DNA of 64,000 nt from Acidovorax_G lacteus (GTDB lineage: Bacteria; Pseudomonadota; Gammaproteobacteria; Burkholderiales; Burkholderiaceae_C): positions 1 through 64,000 of the forward strand of contig NZ_BAABEX010000031.1 in assembly GCF_039540375.1 (NCBI RefSeq), given 5' to 3'. The notes under the pieces are model-generated. The model was given only the letters and a program-made list of their open reading frames with translations, had not been told where the DNA came from and searched no databases. This document shows positions 54,730-63,671 of this stretch, piece by piece. Within the stretch, counting starts at the first letter, position 1. Each line of letters begins with the position of its first letter. The position numbers and the translations under genes were made by a program.

Positions 54730-54933
54730 TCAGGCGGCAGCCGCCACCTGGTAGCCCTCTTCGGCGATGGCCCGGGCGAGCGTGTCTTGCGGGGCGTCGC
54801 TGGTCACGTCCACGCGGCCTTGGGCGCGGTCGATCTGCACTTGGGCATTCGGGTCCACCTGCACAAGCGCCTGGCGCACGGCGCGCTCACAGTGGCCGCA
54901 GGTCATGCCCTGGACATCAAAACGGTATTGCAT
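54730..54933 (-). CDS. copZ: Copper chaperone, CopZ-like heavy-metal-associated protein
   Basis: A 67-residue ferredoxin-like-fold metallochaperone. The Cu(I) site is GMTCGHC (Cys-x2-Cys) near residue 12, followed by ERAVRQALVQVDP. It hands copper to the CopA ATPase or to CueR. AAGGAG precedes the ATG. Its promoter has a 7-1-7 palindrome in a 19-bp spacer, typical of MerR-family control; cueR follows 10 bp downstream in the same direction, giving an autoregulated copZ-cueR operon. Confidence 0.93.
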   Translation of the reverse strand: MQYRFDVQGMTCGHCERAVRQALVQVDPNAQVQIDRAQGRVDVTSDAPQDTLARAIAEEGYQVAAAA

Positions 54934-54966
54934 GCAAGCTCCTTGGAAATGTGATGGCACGGGAAG

Positions 54967-54997
54967 ATGATGAAGCCTGACACGGTGTCAGAGTCAA
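54967..54997 (-). promoter_or_regulatory. MerR-type promoter/operator of copZ-cueR
   Basis: On the minus strand, -35 TTGACT and -10 CATCAT are separated by 19 bp that contain the perfect palindrome CTGACAC-C-GTGTCAG (54977-54991). The overlong spacer with a central dyad is the hallmark of MerR-family activated promoters. Confidence 0.7.
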
Positions 54998-55044
54998 GCG
55001 CCGAAGATGCCCGCGGCGGCATGAGGCTTGATCTTGCTCAAGGC

Positions 55045-55075
55045 TTGACCTTGCCATTGCGTCAAGGATTACGGT
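55045..55075 (+). promoter_or_regulatory. MerR-type promoter/operator of copA
   Basis: -35 TTGACC (55045-55050), a 19-bp spacer and -10 TACGGT (55070-55075). A dyad CCTTG-N9-CAAGG (55049-55067) overlaps the spacer and resembles E. coli CueR sites (ACCTT...AAGG). Transcription would start near 55082, within a base or two of the copA ATG at 55083. Confidence 0.68.
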
Positions 55076-55082
55076 CTCGCCC

Positions 55083-57380
55083 ATGAACCCCTCTCCCACT
55101 TCCCTCCAACCTGCCGCGGCCCAGCCCGCGGGTGCTGTGCTGGACCTTGGCGTCGGCGGCATGACCTGCGCGAGCTGCGTGGGCCGCGTCGAGCGCGCGC
55201 TGCGCAAGCTGCCCGGTGTGCAGGAGGCCACGGTGAACCTGGCCACCGAGTCGGCGCGCATTGTGTTTGCGCCCGATGCGGGCTTGCAGGATGGTGCCAC
55301 GCCCGAGGCACGCGCCCGCCGTGCCGTGCGCAACGCCGGTTATGAGCCACGCGACGCGGCGGCTGCAGTAGATGCCGCTGCCTCATCGCCCTGGCAGGGT
55401 TTCGGGCCCGTAGCGCTGGGGCTGCTGCTGTCGGCCCCGCTGGTGCTGCCCATGCTGGCCGGGCTGTTCGGCCTGCACTGGATGCCGCCTGCCTGGGTGC
55501 AGTGTGCGCTGGCCACGCCCGTGCAGTTCATTCTGGGCGCGCGCTTCTACAAGGCTGGCTGGCACGCCGCGCGGGCGCTGTCGGGCAACATGGATCTGCT
55601 GGTGGCGCTGGGCACCACGGCGGGCTGGGGGCTGTCGGTGTGGCTCTGGGCCACGGCGCATCCGGGCCACGAGCCGCATCTGTACTTCGAGGCCTCGGCC
55701 GTGGTCATCACCCTGGTGCTGCTGGGCAAGTGGCTGGAGGCGCGTGCCAAGCAGCAGACCACCGCGGCCATCCGCGCGCTGCATGCGCTGCGGCCCGAGC
55801 GCGCGCACCTGCTCACCCCGGACGGCGAGGTGGATGTGCCGGTGGCCGAAGTCTTGGTGGGCGATCGCCTGGTGGTACGGCCGGGAGAGCGCATTCCGGT
55901 GGACGGCACGGTGGCCGAGGGGCGCACGCAGGTGGACGAGTCCATGCTCACTGGCGAGCCGCTGCCGGTGCCGCGCGAGCCCGGTGCGGCGCTCACTGGG
56001 GGTTCCATCAACGGCGACGGCCGCGTGGTGATGCAGGTCACCGCCGTGGGTGCGCAGACCGTGCTGGCCCGCATCATCCACCTGGTGGAGGACGCGCAGG
56101 CCGCCAAGGCACCGATCCAGCGCATGGTGGACCAGGTCTCGGCCGTGTTTGTGCCCGCGGTGCTGCTGATCGCGCTGCTCACGCTGGCGGGCTGGTTGGT
56201 GGCCGGTCATGGCCTGGAGGCTGCGCTGATCCACGCCGTGGCGGTGCTTGTGATTGCCTGCCCTTGCGCCCTGGGTCTGGCCACACCGGCCGCCATCATG
56301 GTGGGCACGGGCGCTGCGGCCCGCCACGGCATCCTGATCAAGGACGCCCAGGCGCTTGAGACGGCGCACCGGGTGCGTGTGGTCGCATTCGACAAGACCG
56401 GCACGCTCACCGCAGGACGGCCCCGGCTGACGGCCCTGAAGCTGGCGGCGGGCGTGGACGAAGCCGCATTGCTGCAGGCGGTGGCGGCCGTGCAGGGCGG
56501 TAGCGAGCATCCGTTGGCGCGCGCGGTGGTGCAAGCGGCTCAGGAGCGCGGCCTGGCACTGCCTGGTGCCGAAGCGGTGCGGGCTGTGCCCGGCAGCGGC
56601 ACCGAAGGCTGTGCGCTGGGCCGGGTGTTGCGCATCGGCAGTCTGCGGTGGATGGAGTCGATGGGCGCTGATCTGGGGCGTCTGGCAGCGCAGGCCCAGG
56701 CGCTGCAGCAGGATGGCGCCACGGTGTCGGCCGTGGCCGAGCGGTCCGCAGGGCAGGACAGCCCCTGGGTTGTGCAGGCGCTGATGGCCTTTGGAGACGA
56801 GCCCAAGCCTGGCGCGGCCGAGGCGCTGGCGACGCTGCGTGCCCGCGGTGTGCGCTGCGTCATGGTGTCGGGCGACAACCGCGGCGCGGCCGAGGCCATG
56901 GCGCGCCGCCTGGGCCTGGACCCAGCAGCCGGTGAGGTCTGGGCCGAGGTGCTGCCACAAGACAAAGCGCGCGTGGTGCGGGCGCTGCAGGCCGGCGCAA
57001 GCGCGCCGGGGCTGAACCCTGCCGCACAGGGCCGCGCGACCGTGGTGGCCATGGTGGGCGATGGCGTCAACGATGCGCCAGCCCTTGCGGCCGCCGACGT
57101 GGGCCTGGCCATGGGCAACGGGACCGACGTGGCCATGCACGCCGCGGGCATCACGCTCATGCGGGGCGACCCGCGCCTGGTCGCGGCTGCGCTCGACATT
57201 TCCCGGCGCACGGTGCGCAAGATCCGGCAGAACCTGTTCTGGGCGTTTGTTTACAACGTGGCGGGCGTTCCGCTGGCCGCTCTGGGCTATCTGAGCCCGG
57301 TGGTGGCGGGGGCTGCCATGGCGCTGAGTTCGGTGAGCGTCATGGCGAATGCCCTGCTTCTAAGGCGCTGGCGTGTGTGA
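55083..57380 (+). CDS. copA: Copper-exporting P1B-type ATPase
   Basis: A 765-residue inner-membrane pump for Cu(I). One N-terminal metal-binding domain has GMTCASC (C29, C32). Eight membrane helices are expected, with the transport motif C393-P-C395 (IACPCALGL). DKTGTLTAG puts the phosphorylated aspartate at residue 437; GGSEHPLARA, GDNRGAAEAMA and VGDGVNDAPALA are also present. Divergent from copZ-cueR. The predicted transcription start coincides with the ATG, so either the mRNA is leaderless or translation starts later, before GMTCASC. Confidence 0.95.
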   Translation: MNPSPTSLQPAAAQPAGAVLDLGVGGMTCASCVGRVERALRKLPGVQEATVNLATESARIVFAPDAGLQDGATPEARARRAVRNAGYEPRDAAAAVDAAASSPWQGFGPVALGLLLSAPLVLPMLAGLFGLHWMPPAWVQCALATPVQFILGARFYKAGWHAARALSGNMDLLVALGTTAGWGLSVWLWATAHPGHEPHLYFEASAVVITLVLLGKWLEARAKQQTTAAIRALHALRPERAHLLTPDGEVDVPVAEVLVGDRLVVRPGERIPVDGTVAEGRTQVDESMLTGEPLPVPREPGAALTGGSINGDGRVVMQVTAVGAQTVLARIIHLVEDAQAAKAPIQRMVDQVSAVFVPAVLLIALLTLAGWLVAGHGLEAALIHAVAVLVIACPCALGLATPAAIMVGTGAAARHGILIKDAQALETAHRVRVVAFDKTGTLTAGRPRLTALKLAAGVDEAALLQAVAAVQGGSEHPLARAVVQAAQERGLALPGAEAVRAVPGSGTEGCALGRVLRIGSLRWMESMGADLGRLAAQAQALQQDGATVSAVAERSAGQDSPWVVQALMAFGDEPKPGAAEALATLRARGVRCVMVSGDNRGAAEAMARRLGLDPAAGEVWAEVLPQDKARVVRALQAGASAPGLNPAAQGRATVVAMVGDGVNDAPALAAADVGLAMGNGTDVAMHAAGITLMRGDPRLVAAALDISRRTVRKIRQNLFWAFVYNVAGVPLAALGYLSPVVAGAAMALSSVSVMANALLLRRWRV

Positions 57381-57485
57381 TAAACAGGTGTCTGGAAGGG
57401 ATACCTTCTGTCACACTCAGCGCTTGGCACTTTGGGGTCGTCGGTACTGTAGAAGCCGTCACCTGTTCATACAAGGGAGACCGTC

Positions 57486-59123
57486 ATGAATGTGTTTTTG
57501 CTCATGCGCCAGTTCACCATCCGGCTGCGCATGCTGGGGGCCATTGGCGTGGTGCTGGGCCTGCTCGGTCTGCTGGGCAGTGCGGGCATGATGGGGATGC
57601 TGCGCATCCATGCGATGAGTGACGACTTCATGGCCCACTCGTTTGCCGAGGTGGGCTATCTGGCCGACCTGCGCGGCCAGATGGGTGCGGTGCGCCAGCA
57701 CGAGAAGGACATGATCATCCAGTACGAAAAGCCCGAGGCGGTGAAGGAAGCGCATGCCAAGTGGCTGAGCAGTCTGGACGACTCCAAAAAGTCTGCGCAG
57801 CGTTTCTTGGGCGGTGAAGACGACGGGGACAATGCCCTGGCCCTGGACATCGTCAAACGGCTGGACAGCTACCGCGACCTGTTTGCGCCCGTGGCCCGTC
57901 AGCTGGAAGCCGGTGGTTACGACACCGCCACGATTGCCAACCGGATGAGCGGCAAGGCCGTCGCAGAGTTTGCCGAGGCCGACAAGCTGATGGTGCAGCT
58001 CGACGAGGTGCTGCGCAAAGAGGTGCAGGCGTCGGTGGCGCAGCAGCGCCGCATTTCTGACCAGACCAAGTGGCTCTTTGCCCTGGCGGTGGTGATCACG
58101 GTGGTGGTGGTGGTGCCGCTCACCTTGCTGAACATGCAGTCCATCTGCAAGCCCCTGGCCGAAGCGCAGCGCATGGCGCGCGCGATTGCGGGTGGCGACC
58201 TGTCCCAGACGATTGCTGCCGAAGGGCGCGACGAGGTGTCTGACCTGCAGCGCGCGTTGGCCGAGATGCAGCAGGGCTTGAGCGCCCTGGTGGCCCAGGT
58301 ACGCGACGCCAGCGGCAGCATCGCCACGGCCAGTCAGGAAATCGCATCGGGCAACCAGGACCTGTCGTCGCGCACCGAGCAGACGGCCAGCAATGCCCAG
58401 GAAGCCGTGGGTTCGCTGGCCCGCCTCACGGGCACGGTGCAGCAGACCGCATCGTCCTCCCAGATGGCCAACCAGCTCGCGGCGTCGGCATCGGGCACGG
58501 CCACACGTGGTGGCTCGGTGGTGGAGCAGGCGGTCTCCAGCATGCACGAGATTTCGGCGTCGAGCCGCAAGATCAGCGACATCATCGGCCTGATCGACTC
58601 GATTGCCTTCCAGACCAACATCCTGGCGCTCAATGCGGCGGTGGAGGCTGCGCGTGCGGGCGAGCAGGGCCGGGGCTTTGCCGTAGTGGCGGGCGAGGTG
58701 CGCAGCCTCGCACAGCGCAGCGCGCAAGCGGCCAGCGAGATCAAGGGCCTGATCAGCACCAGCGTGGCGGCTGTGGACGGCGGGGTGCGCCATGTCGAAG
58801 ACGCGGGTGCGGCCATGAAAGAGATCGTGGCCAGCGTGCAGCGGGTCAGCGACATCATCGGCGAGATCTCAGCGGCCGCCACCGAGCAGTCGGCCGGCAT
58901 CGGGCAGGTCAACCAGTCGGTGGGCGAAATCGACCGCATGACGCAGCAGAATGCAGCGCTGGTGGAGCAGTCGGCCGCATCGGCCGAGTCGCTGCGCGAG
59001 CAGGCCGCGCTGCTGTCGCAGGTGGTGCAGCAGTTCCGGCTGTCGGATGCGTATGTGCACGCCCGTGCCGACTCCGGCACGCGCCTGGCCGGCTCGGCCG
59101 CGCCGACGGCACTCCTGCGCTGA
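57486..59123 (+). CDS. Methyl-accepting chemotaxis protein
   Basis: A 545-residue chemoreceptor. TM1 lies at about residues 15-38 and a four-helix-bundle-type periplasmic domain at 45-190. TM2 follows at about 197-217, HAMP at 218-270 and the signalling domain at 290-520, with the hairpin tip IDSIAFQTNILALNAAVEAARAGEQGRGFAVVAGEVRSLAQRS intact. No NWETF-type CheR-binding pentapeptide is at the C-terminus. AAGGGAGACC precedes the ATG. No chemotaxis genes are near, and the ligand is unknown. Confidence 0.94.
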   Translation: MNVFLLMRQFTIRLRMLGAIGVVLGLLGLLGSAGMMGMLRIHAMSDDFMAHSFAEVGYLADLRGQMGAVRQHEKDMIIQYEKPEAVKEAHAKWLSSLDDSKKSAQRFLGGEDDGDNALALDIVKRLDSYRDLFAPVARQLEAGGYDTATIANRMSGKAVAEFAEADKLMVQLDEVLRKEVQASVAQQRRISDQTKWLFALAVVITVVVVVPLTLLNMQSICKPLAEAQRMARAIAGGDLSQTIAAEGRDEVSDLQRALAEMQQGLSALVAQVRDASGSIATASQEIASGNQDLSSRTEQTASNAQEAVGSLARLTGTVQQTASSSQMANQLAASASGTATRGGSVVEQAVSSMHEISASSRKISDIIGLIDSIAFQTNILALNAAVEAARAGEQGRGFAVVAGEVRSLAQRSAQAASEIKGLISTSVAAVDGGVRHVEDAGAAMKEIVASVQRVSDIIGEISAAATEQSAGIGQVNQSVGEIDRMTQQNAALVEQSAASAESLREQAALLSQVVQQFRLSDAYVHARADSGTRLAGSAAPTALLR

Positions 59124-59245
59124 GGGCCGCGACGCGCGGCGTGCCCCGGGGGCATGCCAAGGCCCGGAGAGCTTGATCCGCCTCAAGACTGGGCCCGTTG
59201 CGGTGTGGCACGCTGCGGGCTTCCGCATTTCGCTGTCCGCCTGCC

Positions 59246-59902
59246 ATGTCTTTGCCCCTGAGTGTGCGCATCCTGCGCGAGGAGCATGCTTCGCTCACGG
59301 CTGTGCTGCATTCGTTGCGCACCCTGATGGAAGAAGGCCCCGATCACGCCGGTGCCGCCTTTTTCGACGCCATGCGTGCGATGTTGTTCTACATCGACGA
59401 GTTCCCGGAGCGCCAGCACCACCCGCGCGAAACCCAGTTTCTGTTTGAACCGTTGGCACAGCGTGCCCCTGAGGTCGCTGCGACGCTGGAGCGGCTGGAG
59501 GCCGAGCATCGTCACGGCGAGCAACAGGTGCGCGCGCTGCAGCAACAGTTGCTGGCCTGGGAGCTGCTGGGCGAAAGCCGTCGCCCCGCGTTTGCGCAGG
59601 GCCTGCAGCGTTACGTGGGCCATTACCTGGACCACATGCGGCGCGAAGAAACCGAGCTGCTTCCCGCCGCGCTGGCGCATTTGACACCCGAGGACTGGGC
59701 GGCCGCCGACGCGGCGTTTGCCGCGCATGTGCATCCGCTGTCGGGCCATCCGGGGCGCGATCCGGCCTACGACCGGCTGTTCACGCGCATCGTGCTGCGC
59801 GCGCCCGGACCATTCGGCCTGCGGGATGCCGCAGGCCAGGCCAGCCGTACCCAGGCCGCGCTGCGGCCCCAGGCTCAGGCGGCAGCGTTCAAGGCGGGGT
59901 AG
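59246..59902 (+). CDS. Hemerythrin HHE domain protein
   Basis: A 218-residue protein with a hemerythrin-like four-helix bundle. Candidate iron ligands occur in LREEHASL, ERQHHPRET, LEAEHRHGE and DHMRREETELLP. Members sense or store oxygen, nitric oxide or iron. An extra 60 residues follow the bundle and are rich in alanine, arginine and glutamine. The 3' end overlaps the convergent old-yellow-enzyme gene by 28 bp. It has no signal peptide. Confidence 0.87.
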   Translation: MSLPLSVRILREEHASLTAVLHSLRTLMEEGPDHAGAAFFDAMRAMLFYIDEFPERQHHPRETQFLFEPLAQRAPEVAATLERLEAEHRHGEQQVRALQQQLLAWELLGESRRPAFAQGLQRYVGHYLDHMRREETELLPAALAHLTPEDWAAADAAFAAHVHPLSGHPGRDPAYDRLFTRIVLRAPGPFGLRDAAGQASRTQAALRPQAQAAAFKAG

Positions 59903-60987
59903 TCGGTGTAGCCCTCGGCACCGCCGCCGTACAGCGTGGCGCGCTGCACCTCGTTGAGCGGAGCGCCCTGCACCAGCCGCGCGACCAGGTCGGGGTTGGC
60001 AATGAACGGACGTCCAAAGGCCACGATGTCGGCCGCACCGCTGGCCAGGGCTGCCTCGGCCAGTGCCTTGTCGTAGGCGTTGTTGACCATCCAGGCGGCA
60101 CGGCCACCTGCGTCGCGGTAGGCCTGGCGCAGCGCCACGTAGTCGAACGGACGGCCCTCGACCTCGCGCGGGCCACCGGTGGCGCCCTCGATCACATGCA
60201 CATACGCCAAGCCCAGTGGCGCGAGCTGGCGCACCACGTGATCGAACAGTGGTTGCGGCTGGCTGTCGTGGATGTCGTTGGCCGGGGTCACGGGCGACAG
60301 GCGGATGCCGGTGCGGTCACCGCCGATCTCGGCCGCGACGGCGCGCGTTACCTCCAGCAGCAGGCGGGCGCGGTTCTCGATGCTGCCGCCGTAGGCGTCT
60401 TGGCGGTGGTTGGCGCCGTCCTTGAGGAACTGGTCGATCAGGTAGCCGTTGGCGGCATGGATCTCGACGCCGTCAAATCCGGCCTCGCGCGCAGCGCGGG
60501 CCGCGCGGCGGTAGTCCTCGACGATGCCCGGAATCTCGGACAGTTCGAGCGCGCGGGGCATCGAGGTTTCGGTGAAGGTGGGCACGCCGTCCTTGATCAG
60601 CACCGTCTTGGTCTTGGCCTGGATGGCCGACGGGGCCACGGGCGCGCCGTTGCCTGGTTGCAGGTCGGTGTGCGAGACGCGGCCCACATGCCACAGCTGC
60701 ACCACGATGCGGCCGCCGGCCTCGTGCACCGCCTGTGTGACCTGCTTCCAGCCTTCGATCTGCTCGGGTGCGTACAGGCCGGGCACGTCGGCGTAGCCTT
60801 GGCCTTGGTGGCTGATGGCCGTGGCCTCGCTGATGATCAGCCCGGCTGTGGCTCGCTGGCGGTAGTAGGTCGCCACCAGGGCCGTCGGCACGGCTCGCGG
60901 CGAGCGGTTGCGCGTGAGCGGTGCCATGGCAATGCGGTTGGTCATCTGCAGCGCGCCGGCTTGCAGGGGTTGGGTCAGAAGGCTCAT
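59875..60987 (-). CDS. Old yellow enzyme-family alkene reductase (NemA-like)
   Basis: A 370-residue FMN enzyme reducing electron-poor C=C bonds and nitro compounds with NAD(P)H. MAPLTRNRSPRAVPTALVATYYRQRA, VQLWHVGRVSH, VEIHAANGYLIDQFLKDGANHR (catalytic His/Asn pair) and AFGRPFIANPDLVARL are diagnostic. Length and motifs fit NemA/xenobiotic reductase. AAGGAATCCC precedes the ATG. It stands alone; no NemR-type regulator is visible. Confidence 0.93.
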   Translation of the reverse strand: MSLLTQPLQAGALQMTNRIAMAPLTRNRSPRAVPTALVATYYRQRATAGLIISEATAISHQGQGYADVPGLYAPEQIEGWKQVTQAVHEAGGRIVVQLWHVGRVSHTDLQPGNGAPVAPSAIQAKTKTVLIKDGVPTFTETSMPRALELSEIPGIVEDYRRAARAAREAGFDGVEIHAANGYLIDQFLKDGANHRQDAYGGSIENRARLLLEVTRAVAAEIGGDRTGIRLSPVTPANDIHDSQPQPLFDHVVRQLAPLGLAYVHVIEGATGGPREVEGRPFDYVALRQAYRDAGGRAAWMVNNAYDKALAEAALASGAADIVAFGRPFIANPDLVARLVQGAPLNEVQRATLYGGGAEGYTDYPALNAAA

Positions 60988-61303
60988 GGGATTCCTTGAA
61001 AACGGGTCGGGATGGTGTCGCCGTGCCGCAGCGGGCATGGCGCATGCACCCCGCAGCGTAATGCTGCGCTGCAAAACGTGCAGTACGCGCGCGGCTGCGC
61101 GGGTTGGGCTTTTGTGCTAACCGCGCGGGCCGCTTTGGGCGCATGGGGTGTTCAGGGCCCCCTCGTGCGGCAGCCACGGCGGTCGTGGCCCTGGTGGCGC
61201 ATGGGGGACGCGGCAGGGCTGTCGCAGTGCGCGGCCTTGCGGCAGACTGGGGCTTTCCGTTGCTTGTGTGGGCCGCCGCCCGGCGCTGTGGCCCGTTGTC
61301 TGC

Positions 61304-62551
61304 ATGGCCCTGACTCCGATCGCCACGATACCCGGCCCCCGCGGTCCGGCGCTGCGCGCGTTGCTGCTGGCGCTGGCTTTGTCGCTGGCGGCTGCGGTGT
61401 CACTGGGCATCACGCGCTTTGCCTACGCGCTGCTGCTGCCGCCCATGCGCGACGACCTGGGCTGGAGCTTTGCGCTGGCTGGCGGCATGAACACCGCCAA
61501 TGCCGTGGGCTACCTGCTGGGGGCGCTGGCTGCGCCGATGCTGCTGCGCCGCTGGCCCGCCACGCGCGTGCTGGGCTGGGCCACCGTGCCTGCGGCGCTG
61601 TGCATGGCGGGCTCAGGCTTTGTGGCCGATACGCCCACGCTGATGGCGCTGCGCCTGCTGGCCGGGGTGGCGAGCGCGCTGCTGTTTGTGGCGGGCGGCT
61701 TGCTGGCCGCGCGCCTGGGCGCGCAGTGGCCGCAGCGCGCGGGCCTGTTGCTGGGCCTGTACTACGGTGGCACGGGCTGGGGCATTGCGGCCAGTGCGGT
61801 GCTGGTGCCCTGGGCCATGGCGCAGGCCACCGGGCCGCACACCTGGGCCCCAGCCTGGTGGGCGCTGGCGCTGGTGTGTGCGGCCGCGGCGCTGGTGCTG
61901 TGCTGGCCGGTGCGCGCGCTGCAAGACCCCGCGCCGCCGCAGGCCGCTGCGGTGGCCCCGCCTGTTGCCACCGCCGTGGTGCCCGTGCCCTGGCGCGCGT
62001 TGGGGCCGGCGCTGGCGGGTTACACGCTGTTTGGTGTGGGCTATATCGGCTACATGACCTTCGTGGTGGCGCTGCTGCGCGAGCAGGGCGCAGGCGGCAC
62101 GGCCATCACGGTGTTCTATGCGCTGCTGGGCCTGGCGGTGGTGGCGTCGTCGCGGCTGTGGGCGGGCCTGCTGGACCGCGCGCGCGGCGGCCAGGCGCTG
62201 GCGCGGCTCAATGCGCTGCTGGGGGTGGCGGCGGTGCTGCCCGCGCTCACGGCGTGGTGGCCGGTGGTGCTGGCCTCGGGCCTGCTGTTTGGCGGGGTGT
62301 TTCTGTCGGTGGTCGCATCGACCACGGCGCTTGTGCGCCACCACCTGCCGCCCGCGCAGTGGGCGGCGGGCATCAGCGCCTTCACCACGGTGTTTGCGGC
62401 CGGGCAGATCGCGGGGCCCACGGTGGTGGGCTGGATTGCCGACGGCCCCGGGGGCCTGGCCCGCGGGCTGGTGTTTTCGGCTGCGGCGCTGTGGCTGGGG
62501 GCGTTCAGCGCCGCGCGGCAGCGGCCCAACGCGCCGGGCCTGCTGCCGTGA
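61304..62551 (+). CDS. MFS transporter, YbfB/YjiJ type
   Basis: A 415-residue transporter with about twelve helices. The opening helix SLGITRFAYALLLPPMRDDLGWSFALAGGMNTANAVGYLLGAL is characteristic of the YbfB/YjiJ branch. The two halves join at a proline-rich loop (ALQDPAPPQAAAVAPP, near residue 208). Substrate unknown. ATG at 61304 is chosen because the first helix begins about 16 residues later; the frame is open further upstream. It lies 10 bp from the convergent GST stop. Confidence 0.88.
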   Translation: MALTPIATIPGPRGPALRALLLALALSLAAAVSLGITRFAYALLLPPMRDDLGWSFALAGGMNTANAVGYLLGALAAPMLLRRWPATRVLGWATVPAALCMAGSGFVADTPTLMALRLLAGVASALLFVAGGLLAARLGAQWPQRAGLLLGLYYGGTGWGIAASAVLVPWAMAQATGPHTWAPAWWALALVCAAAALVLCWPVRALQDPAPPQAAAVAPPVATAVVPVPWRALGPALAGYTLFGVGYIGYMTFVVALLREQGAGGTAITVFYALLGLAVVASSRLWAGLLDRARGGQALARLNALLGVAAVLPALTAWWPVVLASGLLFGGVFLSVVASTTALVRHHLPPAQWAAGISAFTTVFAAGQIAGPTVVGWIADGPGGLARGLVFSAAALWLGAFSAARQRPNAPGLLP

Positions 62552-62560
62552 TGCCGGGGC

Positions 62561-63166
62561 TTACTTCATCAAGCCTTCGGCTTTGAGGGCGGCCTGCACG
62601 CCGGGGCGCGCTTCCATGCGCTGGCGGAAGGCCTGCAGGTGTGCCAGGCCGCTGGTGTCCACGCCCACGTACTGGCCCCAGCGCGAGACGGTGTACAGGT
62701 AGGCGTCGGCCACGCTGAACTCGCCGAGCAGGTAGTCTTTGCCCGCGAGCTGCTCGTTCACCCAGGCAAAGCGGGCCAGCAGGCGCTCGCGCACCAGGGG
62801 CTTGTAGTCGTCGGGTGTGTTCGGGGCAAACAGCGGGCTGTGGCCCTTGTGCAGTTCGGTGCCGATGAAGGTCAGCCATTCCTGCACGCGGTAGCGGCCC
62901 ATGGTGCCGTTGGCCGGGGCCAGCGCCTTGGCGGGCACCTGGTCGGCGATGTATTGCACGATGGCCGGGCCTTCGCGCAGGCGCTCGCCGTTGTCGAGTT
63001 CGAGCACCGGCACGTAGCCCAGCGGGTTGATGGTGTAGAAGTCCGTGCCGTCCTGCAGCTTGTGCGTCTTGGTGCTGGCCAGCACGGGCGTGAAGGGCAG
63101 GCCGGCTTCGTGCAGCACGATGTGGGGCGACAGCGAGCAGGCACCGGGGCTGTAGTAGAGCTTCAT
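62561..63166 (-). CDS. Glutathione S-transferase, beta-class-like
   Basis: A 201-residue GST. The N-terminal thioredoxin fold MKLYYSPGACSLSPHIVLHEAG carries the Cys10 typical of bacterial beta-class enzymes, and INPLGYVPVLEL and GPAIVQYIADQ are glutathione-site strands. The C-terminal helical domain is complete (LAHLQAFRQRMEARPGVQAALKAEGLMK). ATG at 63166 fits the family start exactly; AAGGAACC precedes it. Confidence 0.94.
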   Translation of the reverse strand: MKLYYSPGACSLSPHIVLHEAGLPFTPVLASTKTHKLQDGTDFYTINPLGYVPVLELDNGERLREGPAIVQYIADQVPAKALAPANGTMGRYRVQEWLTFIGTELHKGHSPLFAPNTPDDYKPLVRERLLARFAWVNEQLAGKDYLLGEFSVADAYLYTVSRWGQYVGVDTSGLAHLQAFRQRMEARPGVQAALKAEGLMK

Positions 63167-63315
63167 GGACAAGGTTCCTTGGTGGGTCTGAGGGACAACA
63201 GGCTGCTGATCGTATGCGTTTGCCGCATTCCGTGCTGGCGCGGGGCCTGGCGCAGCGGGGCCGCCATGCGCCTGTGCGGCCCATGCCTGCGGGCGGCTTG
63301 TACAAGGCCTGGAGC

Positions 63316-63373
63316 GCTATTGATTTAATAGCTGGTCGTGCTTGACTTTGCTGGGTCGCAGGTCATTTTGGCT
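63316..63373 (+). repeat. Dispersed repeat, copy F
   Basis: GCTATTGATTTAATAGC (63316-63332) is followed directly by TGGTCGTGCTTG and, after a spacer, GGTCATTTTGGC. It matches copy C in order and spacing and lies in the 241-bp gap between the GST start and the YkgJ-like stop, where I saw nothing else. Confidence 0.65.
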
Positions 63374-63407
63374 TGAAGTCGCCCAGGCACCGCAGTGCGG
63401 CAGGCCG

Positions 63408-63662
63408 TCAGGGCTGCGTGAGCCGCTCCAGCCGCGTGAGCGTGTGCAGCGCCTCGGCCGCGCTGGTGCCGCACATCTCGGCGCTGGGTTGCAGGCCTGC
63501 GCACACGGCCGGGCGGCCCGGGTGGCCAAAAATGCGGCAGCGTGCGTCGTCGCCCAACTGCACGCAGCGCACGCCCGCAGGCTTGCCCTGCGGCATGCCC
63601 GGAATGGGGCTGCTGATCGACGGCGCGATGCAGCAGGCCCCGCAGCCGCTGCGGCACTGCAT
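63408..63662 (-). CDS. YkgJ-family cysteine-cluster protein
   Basis: An 84-residue protein of the YkgJ/UPF0153 cysteine-cluster family, predicted to bind zinc or iron. The cluster is CRSGCGACCIAPSI near the N-terminus, followed by GVRCVQLGDDARCRIFGHPGRPAVCAGLQPSAEMCG. The family sometimes accompanies redox proteins. It begins 9 bp after the FMN reductase stop, so the two are probably cotranscribed. Confidence 0.9.
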   Translation of the reverse strand: MQCRSGCGACCIAPSISSPIPGMPQGKPAGVRCVQLGDDARCRIFGHPGRPAVCAGLQPSAEMCGTSAAEALHTLTRLERLTQP

Positions 63663-63671
63663 GGGCGGGGC

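Noticed and set aside
59137..59157. Terminator after the chemoreceptor gene
   Set aside because: GGCGTGCCCC and GGGGCATGCC can pair, but the arms leave only a one-base loop and no T run follows.
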